A stretch of DNA of 64,000 nucleotides from Diplocarpon mali (Eukaryota > Ascomycota > Leotiomycetes > Helotiales > Drepanopezizaceae), in contig JAENRP010000040.1 in the NCBI GenBank assembly GCA_024741835.1, positions 134,878-198,877 on the forward strand, in the 5' to 3' direction. The notes under the pieces were generated by a model. It saw nothing but the letters and a program-made list of their open reading frames with translations. It did not search any database and had not been told where the DNA came from. Positions 25,401 to 35,846 of this stretch are shown here, piece after piece (the stretch's first letter is position 1; the number at the start of each line of letters is the position of its first letter). The position numbers and the translations under genes were made by a program.

Positions 25401-25920
25401 ATAAAGTTCTCGCCCATTTGCCTACCATTCTTTATAGGCGCCGACGCGGTGGTTGTGACCAGGCATGGCGTGTTTTGAACCGATGAGAAGTGTGGTCTGA
25501 GTCCCGACGATTCCGGGGAGAGAGTAGCTGTTAGACTGGGCCGGAAGATACAGAATGTAGGACGGAAGATTTTTCGAATTAATAGTGGTATGCAACGAGG
25601 AATTCCTGGAATAAGCCCAGTGATCTGGTATTACGCTCCTCGAAATTGTAGTATTCATCGCAGTTTTCATTACTTGATTTTTCGTGGTAATCTCCTAATA
25701 CTAATTAGGGTGAAGAGATGATATGAATATTTAATAGTGAATATATCATAAGACAAGATGTGTAGGAAAAGAAGCGTACATCTGGGTGGAGCTACTCCTC
25801 TGTAGAGATAACCTCTACTACGTGACGTAGCTAGCTAGTGCTCCTGCTACTGGTTAGTGGCTCTTTTGAAAGAGCACATGGCTGTTATGGTAATTAAATC
25901 CAATGATGTTTCTCACCTCT
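22432..25920. other. Gene-poor AT-rich stretch
   Basis: Short frames only, none with recognisable domains. No RNA gene or complete mobile element identified. Confidence 0.5.
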
Positions 25921-26043
25921 GGTACAACTTTACAGTCAGTGATTCTCCCACTCGATTCACCACGGTGACTGTGTAGTCTTTACACAGCACCGCAAGGTGT
26001 GAATCGAGTCGATAGAACGACTGTTCTCGTGGTAAATTTTACC
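25921..26043. repeat. Imperfect foldback palindrome (about 123 bp)
   Basis: The left arm (25921-25975) and the reverse complement of the right arm (25981-26043) share, in the same order, GGTA, ACTCGATTCAC, CGGTG and CTGTGTA. They are separated by a 5-base loop (GTCTT) around 25976-25980, so most of the segment can fold into one long hairpin. It begins GGTACAACTTTAC and ends GTAAATTTTACC. This resembles a foldback MITE or a regulatory hairpin about 200 bases upstream of the small Cys-rich ORF. Confidence 0.55.
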
Positions 26044-26243
26044 ATTCTAAAATAGTACTTAATAGATCCATCACATCTCTCAAACATATATCTCCACCAC
26101 TTCGCAACTCCCCCGACTCTTCACAGCCTCTAAACATCTGCATCAATATCAACGTCAACATCAAACAGAATTCAAGCCAAGAACAAAGCCTCGACCTCGA
26201 CATACCAAGTCTCGATCACTACGATCAAACATCAGCAGCAGCA

Positions 26244-26402
26244 ATGTGCTTGAAGACAGAATGGTACTGCCTCACTTGCGGGAATCGTGTCCGCACCTGT
26301 CTCGAACGCTGCAACCGCCAGGACCGCCACGCACCGAAATTGGCGCCGCGGAAGTGGGAAGATCGGTGTAGGAAATGTCCACCACCACCGCCGCGGTGGT
26401 AG
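26244..26402 (+). CDS. Tiny cysteine-rich protein, hypothetical
   Basis: A frame of 52 residues beginning MCLKTEWYCLTCGNRVRTC, with seven cysteines (positions 2, 9, 12, 19, 23, 42, 45) in CxxC-like pairs, and a Pro-rich tail PPPPPRW. Fungal genomes contain many short proteins that start MC..., followed by a CG pair, with possible zinc-binding Cys spacing, and this fits that pattern. The preceding 140 bases (26104-26243) are C/A-rich with CAAC/ATCAA runs, like a fungal 5' leader. A GTAGGT right at the stop codon could be an intron donor, in which case the real protein would continue. No function can be given. Confidence 0.42.
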   Translation: MCLKTEWYCLTCGNRVRTCLERCNRQDRHAPKLAPRKWEDRCRKCPPPPPRW

Positions 26403-28843
26403 GTTATTGCGTTGTGGCGGAGAGAGCGAGCGTTTGCTAGGGAGGCGGTATGCTTGGAATGTGGCGCGGGGAGGTGCAATACTGGCAGGGTGATGGTGTT
26501 GGAGACAGGTCTTCTCGGGGAGAATGCGCGCGAGATATTCAAATACATTGATAATGAACCACAAATCTAGAGTGTCGCGACTGTCACTTATCAGTGAGGG
26601 AAGATTTATCTAGTGATACGTCTTGTTACAGCTGGAACTCACTCGCGCTGTAACAGGCTCGTGGGATTGACATCTCAACCGAAAATCTGACACTGAAACA
26701 GCCATATACAACGGTTGCTTAATCAACTTTTTTGCCTGGAGGTAGTTGTCTTCAAACAGCAAGTCAGAAGTAGTTTTAGTTTTCATTTTTTGATCTGAAG
26801 TGCGACGGCGTGTCTTGGCGTTATTGGTCTCTGGAAAAGGACATATAAAGTATGCGATGACTGTCCTTTGGGAAAGATTAGTTGGAGCAAGCTTACTCTT
26901 CTTATTCGTATTGGTATTTGAATAAGTCATGACATGACAAGTGATACTGGACAACCGAGACAACCTCATCTGCCATCTACCCTTGTAGCTTTGATCGCAG
27001 CCTTCGCTCTCATTTGCAAAGAGAGACTCAGGAATCTAGGTGTTTTTCTTCTGAAACCGCCAGACTTGCTTCACAATAACGTTCATGGTCAGGATCCTAC
27101 AGCCCACCAACACCTCCTTCACATGGGCGAAGATGCCCGCGAATCCTTCGTGCGAACGTCCGACGAGGCTAGACCATCCTGGCTGTCTGTCACATGTACC
27201 ATGCGCAGCGATATTTGTATCCAGAGACCGCTATCGCGAGGAAATTCTCCGAGCTGGTCGCCCGGGGTTATCATGAGCACCAGACACGGCATGCGACAAG
27301 GGGTTAAAGCGCTTAAATCTATGGTGCTCCGATTCATCCAAGGCGTTCTTGGGTACCTCCCAGCGAAGAACTCACGGGGCTTCGCCGCTCTGGATTTTGG
27401 CGTCGAGCTCCTGATCGTTGGCTTCGTGAAAGACCCTGCATGAATGTTTCAGGTCCTGCGTCCTAGACCAATGGTGAAGATCTGATCCGGCGACTGCGAG
27501 CAAAACTTGTATTCGCTACTGCGACGCACGAAAAGACTCCGACTCGTCGGAACCCAAGGGACCGGAGTACCCGGGCCAGCGACTTTTGGCGACTTTCTCA
27601 CTCTACATGCTTCAATCGTGGCTGATCTGGAGGGTTGATGGGTAGCTTAGGTGTCTTGATGAAGCGTAAAGTTCTGCGACGATGAATCCTGGCGTTTGTT
27701 GTAGTTGCGAATTTGCCAGAATCTTGGCAAGGGCTTCCCTCGCCCAGCTAGTCTGTGCGCGAGAAACGAAAGAAATGAGTGATTTCTATGGGTATTGAGG
27801 ACAGAGACGATACCGCAGTGTTACCACTAATGCCATGGCGTCCTTGAGTATCTATGATAAGTGAGGTAGGTAGTAAATATGGCTCGCTTGAGGCTTGGCG
27901 CGAAAAGGGGAAGCGAGAGCCGTGGGCGTTGTCCTTCACTTGCATCAGTCCCTTGGGATCTAGACCTCTAGGGGGGTATTGAGGATTGTTTCTTGCTCCT
28001 TGGGATGAGAATAACAGCGTTTTTCGCTGACAGGAAAGTATTTGGGCCCACGCAGCGCTCGGCACTACATATCCATACTTGGGAGAATTTGCAGCCCGTG
28101 TACATGCGTTGAGTAACCAGAGCAGACCAGATCAGATCAGAGCAAGGCAGAAGCGGGGAAGCAATCACCTTTTGTGAGGAGACGGTCAATGGGTGTCTGC
28201 CTCTTCAGTCAATCATGAAATAAGAGTCGGTCCACCTGGCTATGCGGCTCAGAGCCACCGCCCGTCCCACCCACCAGACGTACGGCTTCCTCGCAGGACC
28301 CCGGATTTCGTTGGCACAAGGCGACAGGCAAGCCAGATCTTGGAGCCAGTCTCGGCTGTTTTCAAACCTCCCTATGGTAGAAGAAAAACAGGGCTCGAGA
28401 CATCGCCATGCACGTGCAGAGGTAGGTAGTCTGTATGTGTGGAGGGCCACGTGCTCGGCGGTATCTGTGCTGGGCCGTCAAACCCCGACGCCACTAGCCA
28501 TTGGCCAGGCGATGGCCGGCCCGGCCTTCGGTCCCCGCAGATATCCCGAGCCCTCGATTGCCGGGACTTCGTCAGGTGATTGTAACTTTTGGTAGCCGGC
28601 AAACATACAAGATTGGGAGTTTGACCCCGCCGTCAGGATCGGACAGCGGCGGAGGAAGTTTCTTCCGATACAGTTATTTCTCTCAATACTTCTTGTCTTC
28701 CTTCCGCCCCATTCTTGCATCCTCACCTCTCCCGAGTCGATTTCCGTCGTACTCGACCAGTCCGGACTCCTCGCGGGCATTTCAAGTGGCAACTCAGTGC
28801 GGAATCGAATCGTGGCGTTGTTCTCACGTCTTTCTCACTCGAC
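26403..28843. other. Intergenic stretch, no supportable gene
   Basis: GC content rises toward the right, especially after 27.0 kb. Overlapping frames of 100-170 codons occur (for example 26934-27443 and 28242-28595), but none shows a domain, and frames on both strands are equally open, as expected of GC-rich non-coding DNA or decayed genes. The final few hundred bases (28.6-28.84 kb) are pyrimidine-rich and probably include the dehydrogenase promoter and leader. Confidence 0.4.
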
Positions 28844-30219
28844 ATGGGGAAACCAGGGCTTCTACTGATCGGAGGTCTTGCACACGCACAGAAAGAATGG
28901 TCCGAGTTTTCCCGCTTCGCTGAGCTGAAGGTAAGTCCTGGCTGTCCAGAAGACCCGGGTCGGTTATGGGGATGGCCCTCACACGACGCGACAGGAGTTT
29001 TCGGACTCGCAAACTCGCGCCGATTTCCTGCGAGAGCTGGAGAGCGGGGGCTACGATGATGTCGTGGCATTGTACAGGAGCAACGAGTCCACCAAGGTAT
29101 TCGGCCCTTGGAGCGCTTCGATCTCGATGGTGCTGATATCGGGTTTGGCAGATCACAGGAGAATTCGACAGGGAGCTTGTGTCCAAATTACCGCCGTCGC
29201 TCAAATACATCTGCCACAACGGTGCCGGATATGATAACATCGACATAGACGCCTGTACGGCCAGGGGTACGAAGCCTCCCGTCCGTCCCAAGGCACTACT
29301 CACAGGAGAAACCAGGGATCCAAGTGTCATCCACGCCCGTGGCCGTCAACTCCGCCACCGCGGACATTGCCATGTTCCTCATGCTCGGAGCCCTCCGCCG
29401 GATCCACATCCCCTACAGCGCGGTACGCACCAACCAGTGGCGCGGCTCGGCGTTCCAGCTCGGCCACGATCCTCGGGAGAAGGTCCTCGGCATCCTCGGG
29501 ATGGGTGGCATCGGCCGTGAAGTCGCCGCACGAGGCCGGGCGTTCGGGATGGCCATCCACTACCACAACCGCACCCGGCTCTCCCCTGAGCTGGAGCAGG
29601 GCGCCAGGTACGTGAGTTTCGAGCAGCTGCTGCAAACGAGCGATGTCTTGAGCTTGAACTGCAGCCTGAGGAAGGAGACCGTAGGGATCATCGGGAAGAA
29701 GGAGTTTGCGCTGATGAAAAGGGGGGTGGTGCTTGTGAATACCGCGAGGGGAAAGCTGGTTGATGAGGCTGCTCTGGTGGCTGCGCGTATGTACATCTCG
29801 CACCCTGTCCCCCCGACGTCCCCAGCTCTCAGGCTCACCACGTTCCTTGGGATGATGTCTTGAGAACATGGTCTCGGACCGCGTCCCAGATCACCGTGCG
29901 TCAAAGGTAAACAAGGCTAACTTCCTCGAAGTGGATGAGGGACAGGTGTTTAGTGCTGGCCTAGATGTCTACGAGGAGGAGCCGCAAATCCACCAAGGGC
30001 TACTGGACAACCCCAACGTGGTTCTCCTGCCGCACATCGGAACCGCCACGACTGAGACCCAGGTAGGTGGTAGCCTCAACCTTGGCCCAGGTCACGACCT
30101 GCTAACCCCTCCGGCAGCGAGACATGGAGCTGCTGGTCTTGGAGAATATCGAGAGCGCGATCAAGAAGGGGAAGCTTGTCACGCAGGTCGCGGAACAGGA
30201 GGACCGATCCCGGCTGTAG
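28844..30219 (+). CDS. D-isomer-specific 2-hydroxyacid dehydrogenase (glyoxylate/hydroxypyruvate reductase-like)
   Basis: NAD(P)-dependent oxidoreductase interconverting 2-keto acids and D-2-hydroxy acids. Six exons: 28844-28930, 28995-29096, 29152-29266, 29316-29786, 29932-30062 and 30118-30219. They join to 1008 nt, 335 residues, the usual family length. All introns are GT..AG (49-145 nt); the fourth has a GCTAAC branch site. The N-terminal substrate domain contains YICHNGAGYDNID (about 82-94). The Rossmann motif is GILGMGGIGREVA (160-172; Gly163, Gly165, Gly168). Catalytic residues are Arg246 in NTARGKLVDE, Glu275 in DVYEEEP and His293 in LPHIGTAT. All are present, so the enzyme should be active. 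It is closest in feel to fungal GOR1-type reductases; the exact substrate (glyoxylate, hydroxypyruvate, mandelate-type) cannot be decided from sequence. No targeting signal is evident, so it is probably cytosolic. An upstream in-frame extension exists, but the ATG at 28844 fits the family start. Confidence 0.93.
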
Positions 30220-30808
30220 CAAAGTGGCAGGAGGTGCGCTTAGACAAGGCATGAAATGAGAGCCACTGCAGCGCCAGATTCATGCCGACTACAGGCGATA
30301 TCCCCAGACTTCTCTGCACTCTCGAGATGTTGAGTCCCTACCGCAGCATGACTGAATAGGCGGAAGATCGCGCGACGACGTCTCGGGCTGCCAGACTTAT
30401 CGTATCGCCATGTCGAGCAACCTATGCTTGGAGAAAGCGCAAAAACAGAACTTGTCTTGGCGGTGCCGACCGACAAGGGATATTGGCAAGCGAGAGAAGA
30501 AGAAGGAGGAGGAATCTGAACTCCAGCAGATCACCAGTCGCAAGACCCAACTCGGCTTCACCCCCTTCTGGAAGAAAGAGTATAGGATATATCCGACGCG
30601 TAGAGTAGACTTCGGTATCGCGCACGTGACCACAACACCGCATCCCACCGCTCTGCCCTCACGGGATCACCCGCCCAGTGAGCCCGAGTACCGGCCAGCC
30701 ACGGCCTTCACCCACCAGGCCGAGCCATCCCACGCAGCCAGGTATGTCGAGCGATGAACGGGAAACAGAGCAAGGTGCGCGGCATCAGCACACGTGCGTC
30801 GCGAGGAG

Positions 30809-30845
30809 GTCTGGTCTGGGCTGGTCTAGTCTGGTCTGGTCTAGT
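30809..30845. repeat. Short tandem repeat of CTGGT/CTAGT units
   Basis: Imperfect pentanucleotide array (TCTGGTCTGG, GCTGGTCTAG, TCTGGTCTGG, TCTAG) of about seven units. Confidence 0.6.
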
Positions 30846-31008
30846 TAGACAACCACGTTCGCGCGCACGTGCCGGCCCGAGGCACCGCGTCGCTGCTCGG
30901 CTGGCGCAGCGGTAGCCCGCGGCGGTGGTCGGTATTGAAGTGGGTGGCGTTACCAGCGACGACGCGGGAGGTGCTGGTGCGCGAGCAGACAGTTCGGCAC
31001 GCTATGCT

Positions 31009-31113
31009 TCCTCTTCCTTTCTCTCCCTTCTTGTCTTTTACCTTTCCTCTTCTCTGCTTCCTTTTCGTTTTCCGTTTTTTTTTTTCTCTCTTTTCTTTTC
31101 TTCTCCTCTTCCT
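31009..31113 (+). repeat. Polypyrimidine (CT-rich) tract
   Basis: About 105 nt almost entirely C and T, including a run of more than ten T at about 31075-31085. Comparable tracts occur in fungal promoters just upstream of transcription starts; whether it drives anything here is unknown. Confidence 0.6.
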
Positions 31114-31613
31114 CATGTTTGCCCGCCGCCCCGCTCCGACGGCTTTTCCCCGGCCCGAGGCCCTACCATCCGCTCCGTCCACCCCAACCGAGCCACGAAG
31201 ATCTGGTGGCATGAACGTCGGTCCCCAGAAAATAGTGGGAGAACGAGGGAGGTGGTTGGTGGTATGTAGCAAGGTTGGATTCTCTCGAGGAATATGTACC
31301 GTAGAAAGTAATACATAAATGTCGTGGCTTATGCCTGAGGCCTCTGCTGACTGTTCCACGCCACTAACCCATATTTTCTTCCCCCTTGCGATCTGAAGTT
31401 CGGTGTCACGCAGACCTGGAGCGCAGAAGAGCTGGTTTCCCTTCAAAAGCTGACCAATCACTGGTCATGGCTGTGGCTAGACCCGGCCACTGCCAGACGG
31501 ATGTAATTTTGATACTGTATATACTAGTCGGGTGCGCTGTTCGATTACTGCTTAGTGCTGTCGAAACTGCAGGGTTGTCGAGGGGAGTAGCAAGACGCTG
31601 ATAGAGCAAGAGC

Positions 31614-31618
31614 AAAAA
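31614..31618 (-). terminator. Candidate RNA polymerase III terminator (T5)
   Basis: On the minus strand a run of five T begins four bases after the predicted discriminator base of the tRNA-Ser-like gene, the normal position for pol III termination. Confidence 0.5.
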
Positions 31619-31622
31619 GTTT

Positions 31623-31707
31623 CGACCACTGCAGGATTTGAACCTACGCTCCCGAGGGAAACAGATTTCAAGTCTGTCGCGTTAACCACTCCGCCTGGAT
31701 AGTGTTA
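31623..31707 (-). tRNA. tRNA-Ser(UGA)-like gene with abnormal acceptor arm
   Basis: The anticodon arm is ACAGA-CTTGAAA-TCTGT, with anticodon TGA (serine). The D arm is GCG-GAGTGGTTAA-CGC. A long class II variable arm (TTTCCCTCGGGAGC) and a T arm GTAGG-TTCAAAT-CCTGC are present, and box B GGTTCAAATCC is intact. The 3' acceptor strand is AGTGGTC plus G. The expected 5' partner (GACCACT) is not there: a CACT that could pair with AGTG lies at 31704-31701, separated from the D stem by six bases (ATCCAG) instead of the normal two. The other three acceptor pairs are mismatched. The gene may be a damaged copy or pseudogene; the downstream T5 run suggests it derives from a real transcription unit. Confidence 0.75.
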
Positions 31708-34700
31708 GAGATCTCCTACTGATTGTCCAGTCCCATGACTTACCAAATGGCCTATCACAAGGAACTGTCTGCCGAAACCACGTTATATCAGCTTATTGAC
31801 ACTTTTACTTTTGTGCCGTGGATACCCCGCACTTAACAACCCGCACTTGAGCGAGCCTGCGTGTCCCTTGTTTACTTGGCAACGACAAACCACCACTCAA
31901 CAGAAGCTGGATCAACCAGATATATCCCCTTTGTCGCATAGTAGGTGGCTTGCACAACTGGGCTCATGCCGTAGATCTTTGATGCATCTACGCGCACAAA
32001 GCCAGACAAATCCTGGTCTGGTGGAGCCCTGCTGTCTGCTACGACAATGTTTACGGTGCTCGCGCAACTGGTTAGCTTTTACTTGCTCCTCTCCTACTCC
32101 ATGCGGTGTTCAACTTTCTTGCTACCATACATGATCGGGCGAATATTGCTGCGTTGGGGAGAGTTCTTGAGTAGCCGGGTTGATGGCTTACCGCTTCCTT
32201 GTATGTCTGAGGAGTTCCCAACTGTAGGAATATAGTGATCGGGGTCACATGTGTGGCACATGACGAGAATGAAGGAGGAGAGTGAATCTCAGGAACACGT
32301 GACGGCCTTGACATATGCTGCCCTCGAGTACTGATTTTTCTCTCTCTCCCTCTCGGATAATCATCTACAACTACAACAAGAATCCAATCATACCTTTTCA
32401 GTGCGCCCCTTGTGAAACCAACCTACCGCAAATCTCCCAAACATCGAATGTTCGCGCTCGCGATATCAGTACTGGGTATGTTCGGAAAAAGAGACCATGG
32501 GTGAAGATGGAGTTCGGCTTCTTTCTTACGTGAATTTATATGTAGCATTCGCTCCGCCTTGACGGTTGCCGTGGGAGTTAATGTTCTCCCATCCTCAGAC
32601 TCGGTCTTCCGGCCAGTCTCTAGTTCGCCCAACAGCATTCGGCCTCATCGCTGAACGTGTGCCGCAGCATACCGGCTGTATATGGAACTTCCTTCTATTG
32701 TGCCTGTCGGTCTCAAGCTGCGTGCAAGCGCCTACTTCTGTGCCATCATCAACACGAGCCACGACCTCGTTCTGCCGACCACGGATACATCCTCATGTCT
32801 TTCGAGGATAGTTGACCGATTGCTCTGGTGGTCATCATTTGCGCGGCCGGCTGGGTCGCCAAACATCACAGGTTATTCCATTGTTTAACGGCTTTGACTT
32901 CGCATTGCCGTCTGCAGCTCACGCTTCCTCAAACGGCTACTGGTTATTATCACAATTAATCGCCGAGCCTGTCATACCTCCATCGTCGTCTTCGAATTTG
33001 GTCTCAGGATCAAGCACCAACACAGATAACCCCGCTCCATGTACATAATCGAGCGCATTGGGCTGCCTCACGTTATAATAGACAATCATGTCATTCTTTG
33101 TATTTACCATGGTCAAAACTCGTCATGGCCGGCTGCCCCAAGCAGACTAGCAAAGCGATCAGTCGCCTGCTTTACGTCCAACCTCTCGCTATCACCTCTA
33201 CATCGGGCTCACTGTGTTCGGTTGTGTCAACAGCTTCAGTCTTACGTGTACAGTCTCTCCAATGGCCTGCACAAGATAGCTGAAGCTCGGGTTTATTGTC
33301 TCAGTCAACTCCAAGCCTTGGCTACGCGAGGCGTGACCCCGACTTTTGGCGCAACGAGCCCCCCGTGGAGACCAGAGTCCTCAGCGCATCTGATTTGCCG
33401 TCCGTCTCATCACCTCAATCAGTAACACCAGAGACGCGGAGACCACTCCCAAGACACAAGGCGGGGTTTGCTCGGAAAGCTAGGCCTATGGTGATGGAGC
33501 AGGATCAAACCAGCCCAGATCAGTCTCCCATTGGGAGCCTCAATAGCCGGATTCAAACCTTGAAACATGTTCCGGGTCAGATTCTGGCAGGGCGTGATGA
33601 TTATTCTGTGAGTATCATTGTTGGAGACCATGATGATGGCGTGGAGCTGTTCGGTGATGTGGAGAGGCAGTACCTTGTTGGTTGGGACGGAGTCCATCGG
33701 TGATAGGTGCAGGATTGGCATCTGTTGTCTGTTGTATGGTAGACGTCACGAATGGAAATATCTATGCTGTTTAATGTCTACATGCAACATCCCCTCCAAG
33801 TGACGAATTTCCATTGCCCGTGGGTCGAAATCTTCATGCAGGAGGCATGGCACTTGTTGCAGACGATCAGATGATATGTAAATGGGTAATTTACCCGTTC
33901 CTTGGGTGAGCACAGGTGTTGCGTTGATACATCTTATCCTGTCGCTGTCAGTAAATCCATCTTGTACCTCGGATCAATCTTGGCCATGGCATACTTCCAA
34001 TCGGAATTTCGCAATATATGCAGTTCAAGCACTTGACGAGATTGTAGATGCGCTGTGCCCTGCCTCATCGACAAGATTGCTTCGAGCATGGTCTCAAAAA
34101 CGCCATCACATACAGGTCAAAATCTCTAGTGGAGTCGCCGCCGGCCTCCTTGCCCTCTAATCCGATCCCAAGGAAACACAACGGAAATGGTTCTTACCCT
34201 CAAGAGGCTCAGCCCATGATTCTCTTTCAAAGGACTTCTTCCACGTCTCAGCCAGTTCTCTGCTTCATTCTGTTATCTCCTTAAACTGAGATCCAGAAAA
34301 AAAAATTCGCATCTCGGCAAGTACCAATGGCTTCTCTGCTCGAGGCATTGAATGACGCCTGCGACTCCCCTCTGGACGTGCTGCTGCTATCTAGAGCGCA
34401 CTTGATGGCTACTGTTGCGTCAACGGCTCCCTCCGGCCCTCCGAGGCGCAGCTGAGGCTGGAGATGATCGGGTGCACTTTGTACGGAGACATGTTTTTTG
34501 GCGAGAAATCTTCCCTGAGGCCTTTCAGTGGCAGTTATGCTTCGCAGCCGGGGTGAAAACAACTGCAAAGTACGCTGGTTCATGCCCAACGAAGCATCGC
34601 CACTTCTGACGTCTCGATATCGGGGCTTGAAGTCCGTGTTCCGTGTTCCTCGCCTTCTTCAATCCTAGCTTCATCTTTGCATTCGAGAATTTCTCGCTTC

Positions 34701-35517
34701 CTAAGCCTGGGCAGGACTCGCTTGCTCAACCATTTCGTCATTGATGCTCCGGTCGAACTCTCGCCGCCATGTTCGAACTGGGGCCTGACCAGCGTCTTAC
34801 CGAGCTATATTGAGAAGAAGCTTGCGCGTCTACATTACCAACAGCAAGGGGTTTTAATATAGGCCTGGAGCATGATCTTTGCGATGTTTCTTAAAAAAGC
34901 TTTCTTGGAGGCTGTGCAGGCATCGTGACGTGTAGATTGCCGAGGTAGGATAATCGGATGCGAAGATGACGTCCACGATAGTGGCAAGAGCTCCGGGGCG
35001 GCCCAAGAACTCACATTAACGTGTCAGGGTATCAGAAGGGTAATACATCGGGGACTATTGATGCTGAAGTTCCCTTGCAAACTTCCCAGTCGTTGGGCAT
35101 CAAAACAAACCCCTCGCTACCCCTCACCTTCACGTGACATGCCGCTATTGCCATAGCTTGTAAAGGTAATACAGCCGCCTACTCAAAGACCTAATCCTTT
35201 ATGGAGATATAGAAGCCGGGATGAGCTGACTCTATCGAAATGCTATATATTTGGAACTCTATCAATAGAGCGCTAGCGGCCGCTTCGTACTTCACGAGTT
35301 GAATCTTTCTCTTGGTTGTGCTCGAGAAGACCCCGCAGCGTAAAAATCTCACTTCTATAGTAATGCCTCCACATATCGCGACTTGCTCGGAACTCTGCAC
35401 TAGACACTCTGCATCTGATCCGTTGTTTTAACTGCTAAGCCTCCTGACAAGACAGGACAACAAGCCACAGATAACCCCACTATCAATTACCAACCTTGCG
35501 AGCGCTCCATAGCCACC
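31708..35517. other. Intergenic stretch, possibly decayed coding DNA
   Basis: GC-neutral, with many medium frames (up to 135 codons) in all three plus frames, none with a recognisable domain. At 32448 a short frame starting MFALAISVL followed by GTATGT looks like a signal-peptide exon with a donor site, but I could not build a convincing downstream gene. Another frame starts MASLLEALNDACDSP at 34327. These could be remnants of degraded genes. Confidence 0.35.
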
Positions 35518-35846
35518 ATGTCTGCCGAAGACCATACTTACAAGTTCCATAGCAGCGCGAGCTGCGGCGGCTGCTAAGCCGCTGTTACGGGAGTGCTTTC
35601 GGAGCTCGAGGGTAAGCCTGCCCCATCCCGCCTGCGACCTACGTAGCCCCAGTCTTATATCAACACATCTGCTAAGGCGTCAAACCCCTCGACGTCTCTC
35701 TTGATACCCAATCTGCGACTGTCACCGCCGAGCCCTCCCTGTCCTACGAAAACATCTTTTCGACCGTTGGGAAGACGGGAACGAAAGTAAATAGTGGCGA
35801 CGCGGATGGGAAGGAGATGAGTGTAGTCACCGAGGCTGCTGCGTAG
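35518..35846 (+). pseudogene. ATX1-like copper metallochaperone with in-frame stop
   Basis: ATX1 proteins are cytosolic one-domain (HMA, ferredoxin-like) chaperones that carry Cu(I) to the secretory-pathway copper ATPase. Exons 35518-35611 and 35677-35846 join in frame to 264 nt (87 codons plus the final stop), the right size for ATX1. The N-terminus reads HTYKF, then SCGGC (Cys16, Cys19), then a TAA at 35575-35577 (codon 20). The frame continues AAVTGVLSELEGVKPLDVSL and, after the conserved TVTAEPSLSYENI region, ends near VTEAAA. Splice sites are GTAAGC and GCTAAG. Family members usually have a Ser or similar residue at the stop position, and Met two residues before the first Cys (here Ala14). 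Everything else is intact, so the lesion is recent, or is a sequence error, or is read through. As written the gene would yield only a 19-residue peptide. Confidence 0.85.

Larger units (their letters stand above)
30220..31613. other. Intergenic region between the dehydrogenase and the tRNA
   Basis: Contains a short CTGGT-type tandem repeat (30809-30845) and a roughly 105-nt pyrimidine tract (31009-31113). The tract leads into an ATG at about 31114 that opens a 68-codon frame of low-complexity Pro/Ala/Arg-rich sequence. Such CT tracts often precede fungal start codons, but the frame shows no domain and I do not call it a gene. Confidence 0.4.

Noticed and set aside
26934..27443. 169-codon plus-strand frame
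   Set aside because: The opposite strand is equally open and the sequence has no domain or consistent codon pattern.
32448..32640. Signal-peptide-like MFALAISVL followed by a GTATGT donor
   Set aside because: Two acceptors keep the frame but give only a short, featureless peptide; no further exons convincing.
33039..33703. Two overlapping plus-strand frames of 128 and 135 codons
   Set aside because: No domain and no splice logic; possibly decayed coding DNA but not supportable.
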